Below, piece by piece: positions 29,925-31,247 of a stretch of 31,247 nucleotides of DNA (position 1 is the stretch's first letter; the number at the start of each line of letters is the position of its first letter). The position numbers and the translations under genes were made by a program. The notes below the pieces were generated by a model, which saw nothing but the letters and a program-made list of their open reading frames with translations, did no database searches and was not told the DNA's origin. Source of the DNA: JAFANK01 sp036741695 (lineage in GTDB: Bacteria; Vulcanimicrobiota; Vulcanimicrobiia; Eremiobacterales; Eremiobacteraceae). The stretch covers positions 1 to 31,247 of the forward strand of contig DAINRU010000027.1 in assembly GCA_036741695.1 (NCBI GenBank), written 5' to 3'.

Positions 29925-31220
29925 TTAACTAACGATATCGTTTAGCAACTTAACGATTCGAGGATCATAAAGCGTTCCGCTGCTTTCGCGAAGCAGCGTG
30001 AGCGCTTTCTCTTTGTCGACCATCGGGGAACCATCGTAGCCCGTCAGCAGGCGGACATATTCGCGTGCGACGGCTATGATACGAGACTCCATCGGGATGT
30101 CGTCGCCTTTGAGACCCCGCGGATAGCCCGTACCGTCGTAGTGTTCCCCGTGAAATTCGATCCAGTCAGCTATCTGGCCCGGCAGTAATGCGTCGGCAGC
30201 ACGCACCATTAATCCACCCCAGCGAGTGTAGGTGAGCCGCTGTGCGAGTTCTTTTGGGTTTGGATTAGCGCTAGATCTGACGCGGGCAGCTAACCGAGAC
30301 TTGCCCATCTCATGAAGCTCAGCCGCAAGACCCAAAAGCTCGATGTCCTTTTTGGACATTCCAACCCTGCGCCCCATCATTTGCGAAATGTTCTGCACCT
30401 CGCTCGCAAACTCGACGTTCTCCGCGTCCGTCAGGTGTATGAGATCGCGAACGAGACCCTGAGCTTGGTCTTTTGCCTTTTCAAGCTTGTGAAGTTGAAT
30501 CGTTATGCCCAATATGTCTTGGGCGACTCTGATCTGAGCGACGACGATGTAGAACACGGCTGTTGCAAGCAAACCACCAAACTTGTACGTCGCGACGAGC
30601 AAATAGGCGTAGATCGATGCAACGATGCCAGTCCGCAATAGCTGGCTCATGTTAAACGGACGCCCTTTGATCAAGTACCACGGATATGCGAGAAGATTAT
30701 TGACTGTTTGGCAAGCAATGCCCACTACCATGATCCCAATTAGTTCCAGCGGGCTGTGGAGGATCTTCGGCGCCATTGGCATCAGATAGGCCACGCCTTG
30801 CCACGTGGCGATTGTGCAGTAGGCCGCGATGACGGCGATTCCGACTTGCCCAAGCGTCCCCGCGGCGAATTCGTGCTTCCACCATTCACCCTTGGTCGCC
30901 ATGCGCAAGCGGACGGCAGTCCAGGCTAGGGCATACAAAACGATCGTCCAGGAACCAAAGACGACAGCTGAGGCTGCCATTATGGCGGTAAGCGGAGCCA
31001 TCGTCGTTACCGCAGCTGTCTGCGTTGGTCGTTCCATTACGACCAAGAATAGCGCTACCAGCGCAACCGAGATAATTGTTCCGAAGTGGAAATCAAAGTG
31101 TGGCGGAAAGAATGCAACGAGCAGGACGCCGAGCAGGGCGAGACCATAAAGGTATACATGCGTGGCGACGTCCCGCCAGCTGTCGGATTCCCTGTGTGCG
31201 TGGTCCCCTGCCAAAGCCAC
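29925..31220 (-). CDS. Membrane protein with degenerate HD-GYP domain
   Basis: A 431-residue protein. The N-terminal half (about 20-225) has about seven to eight membrane segments, comparable to MASE-type sensors; a short linker (230-260) leads to an HD-GYP domain (about 262-431). HD-GYP phosphodiesterases split cyclic di-GMP with a metal centre. Here the HD pair is H303-E304 (LHEMGK), the HHExxDGxGYP motif reads HGEHYDGTGYP (second His replaced by Gly358) and the later Asp of VAD is Arg386. The GYP part itself is kept. It may bind rather than hydrolyse the nucleotide. Start GTG at 31220, after an in-frame TAG 9 nt upstream. Base composition is clearly more AT-rich than the rest of the window, hinting at recent arrival. 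Confidence 0.85.
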   Translation of the reverse strand: MALAGDHAHRESDSWRDVATHVYLYGLALLGVLLVAFFPPHFDFHFGTIISVALVALFLVVMERPTQTAAVTTMAPLTAIMAASAVVFGSWTIVLYALAWTAVRLRMATKGEWWKHEFAAGTLGQVGIAVIAAYCTIATWQGVAYLMPMAPKILHSPLELIGIMVVGIACQTVNNLLAYPWYLIKGRPFNMSQLLRTGIVASIYAYLLVATYKFGGLLATAVFYIVVAQIRVAQDILGITIQLHKLEKAKDQAQGLVRDLIHLTDAENVEFASEVQNISQMMGRRVGMSKKDIELLGLAAELHEMGKSRLAARVRSSANPNPKELAQRLTYTRWGGLMVRAADALLPGQIADWIEFHGEHYDGTGYPRGLKGDDIPMESRIIAVAREYVRLLTGYDGSPMVDKEKALTLLRESSGTLYDPRIVKLLNDIVS

Positions 31221-31247
31221 GTTCTGCTATACGCCTTTCCCAGTTGG

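Overview
High-GC bacterial chromosome segment, coding on both strands with short gaps and many 4-nt start/stop overlaps. Gene content (orphan aerobic-CODH maturation genes, family B DNA polymerase, cupredoxin-like lipoproteins, SpoIIE phosphatase, liv transporter, PolX) suits an uncultured soil-type bacterium. I lean towards Candidatus Eremiobacterota (WPS-2) or a similar candidate phylum, but this is inference from gene style with no marker gene in the window.

Layout. 1-3.4 kb: start of a P1B metal ATPase, divergent from a MerB-like organomercurial lyase whose frame is crossed by an in-frame TGA (720-722) at the catalytic cysteine position. A hairpin with a GGUC loop follows 19 nt later, so I read this as a selenoprotein with a bacterial SECIS. 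Then DUF1203, a TPR/CcdA-like pair and a BolA-glutaredoxin operon. 3.5-5.3 kb: CHASE3-SpoIIE phosphatase plus a small CxxC protein. 5.3-5.8 kb: two tiny minus-strand genes for extremely basic peptides (13 and 51 aa), each with its own near-identical leader and look-alike terminator. 5.8-9.1 kb: coxD-coxE-xdhC. 9.2-11.2 kb: TlpA-like thioredoxin and two cupredoxin-fold lipoproteins, one with lost copper ligands. 11.2-12.3 kb: Mrp/ApbC Fe-S carrier. 12.35-17.06 kb: complete livKHMGF-type ABC importer. 17-18 kb: beta-propeller. 18.06-21.07 kb: family B DNA polymerase with a downstream O-methyltransferase carrying a histidine-kinase-like N-terminal hairpin. 21.2-23.9 kb: three secreted proteins of unknown function. 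23.95-25.68 kb: PolX. 25.68-28.31 kb (minus): membrane protein, winged-helix regulator, UppS and a PHP phosphoesterase, behind a palindromic operator on an apparently leaderless promoter. 28.5-29.5 kb: branched-chain aminotransferase. 29.5-31.2 kb: visibly AT-richer; a promoter, a two-domain structured RNA, a 36-aa hydrophobic peptide, and a convergent membrane HD-GYP-like protein with substituted metal ligands.

Main leads: the selenocysteine MerB-like protein, the duplicated micropeptide units with a shared leader, and the tandem structured RNA at 29.55-29.76 kb. No tRNA, rRNA, CRISPR or insertion sequence was seen.
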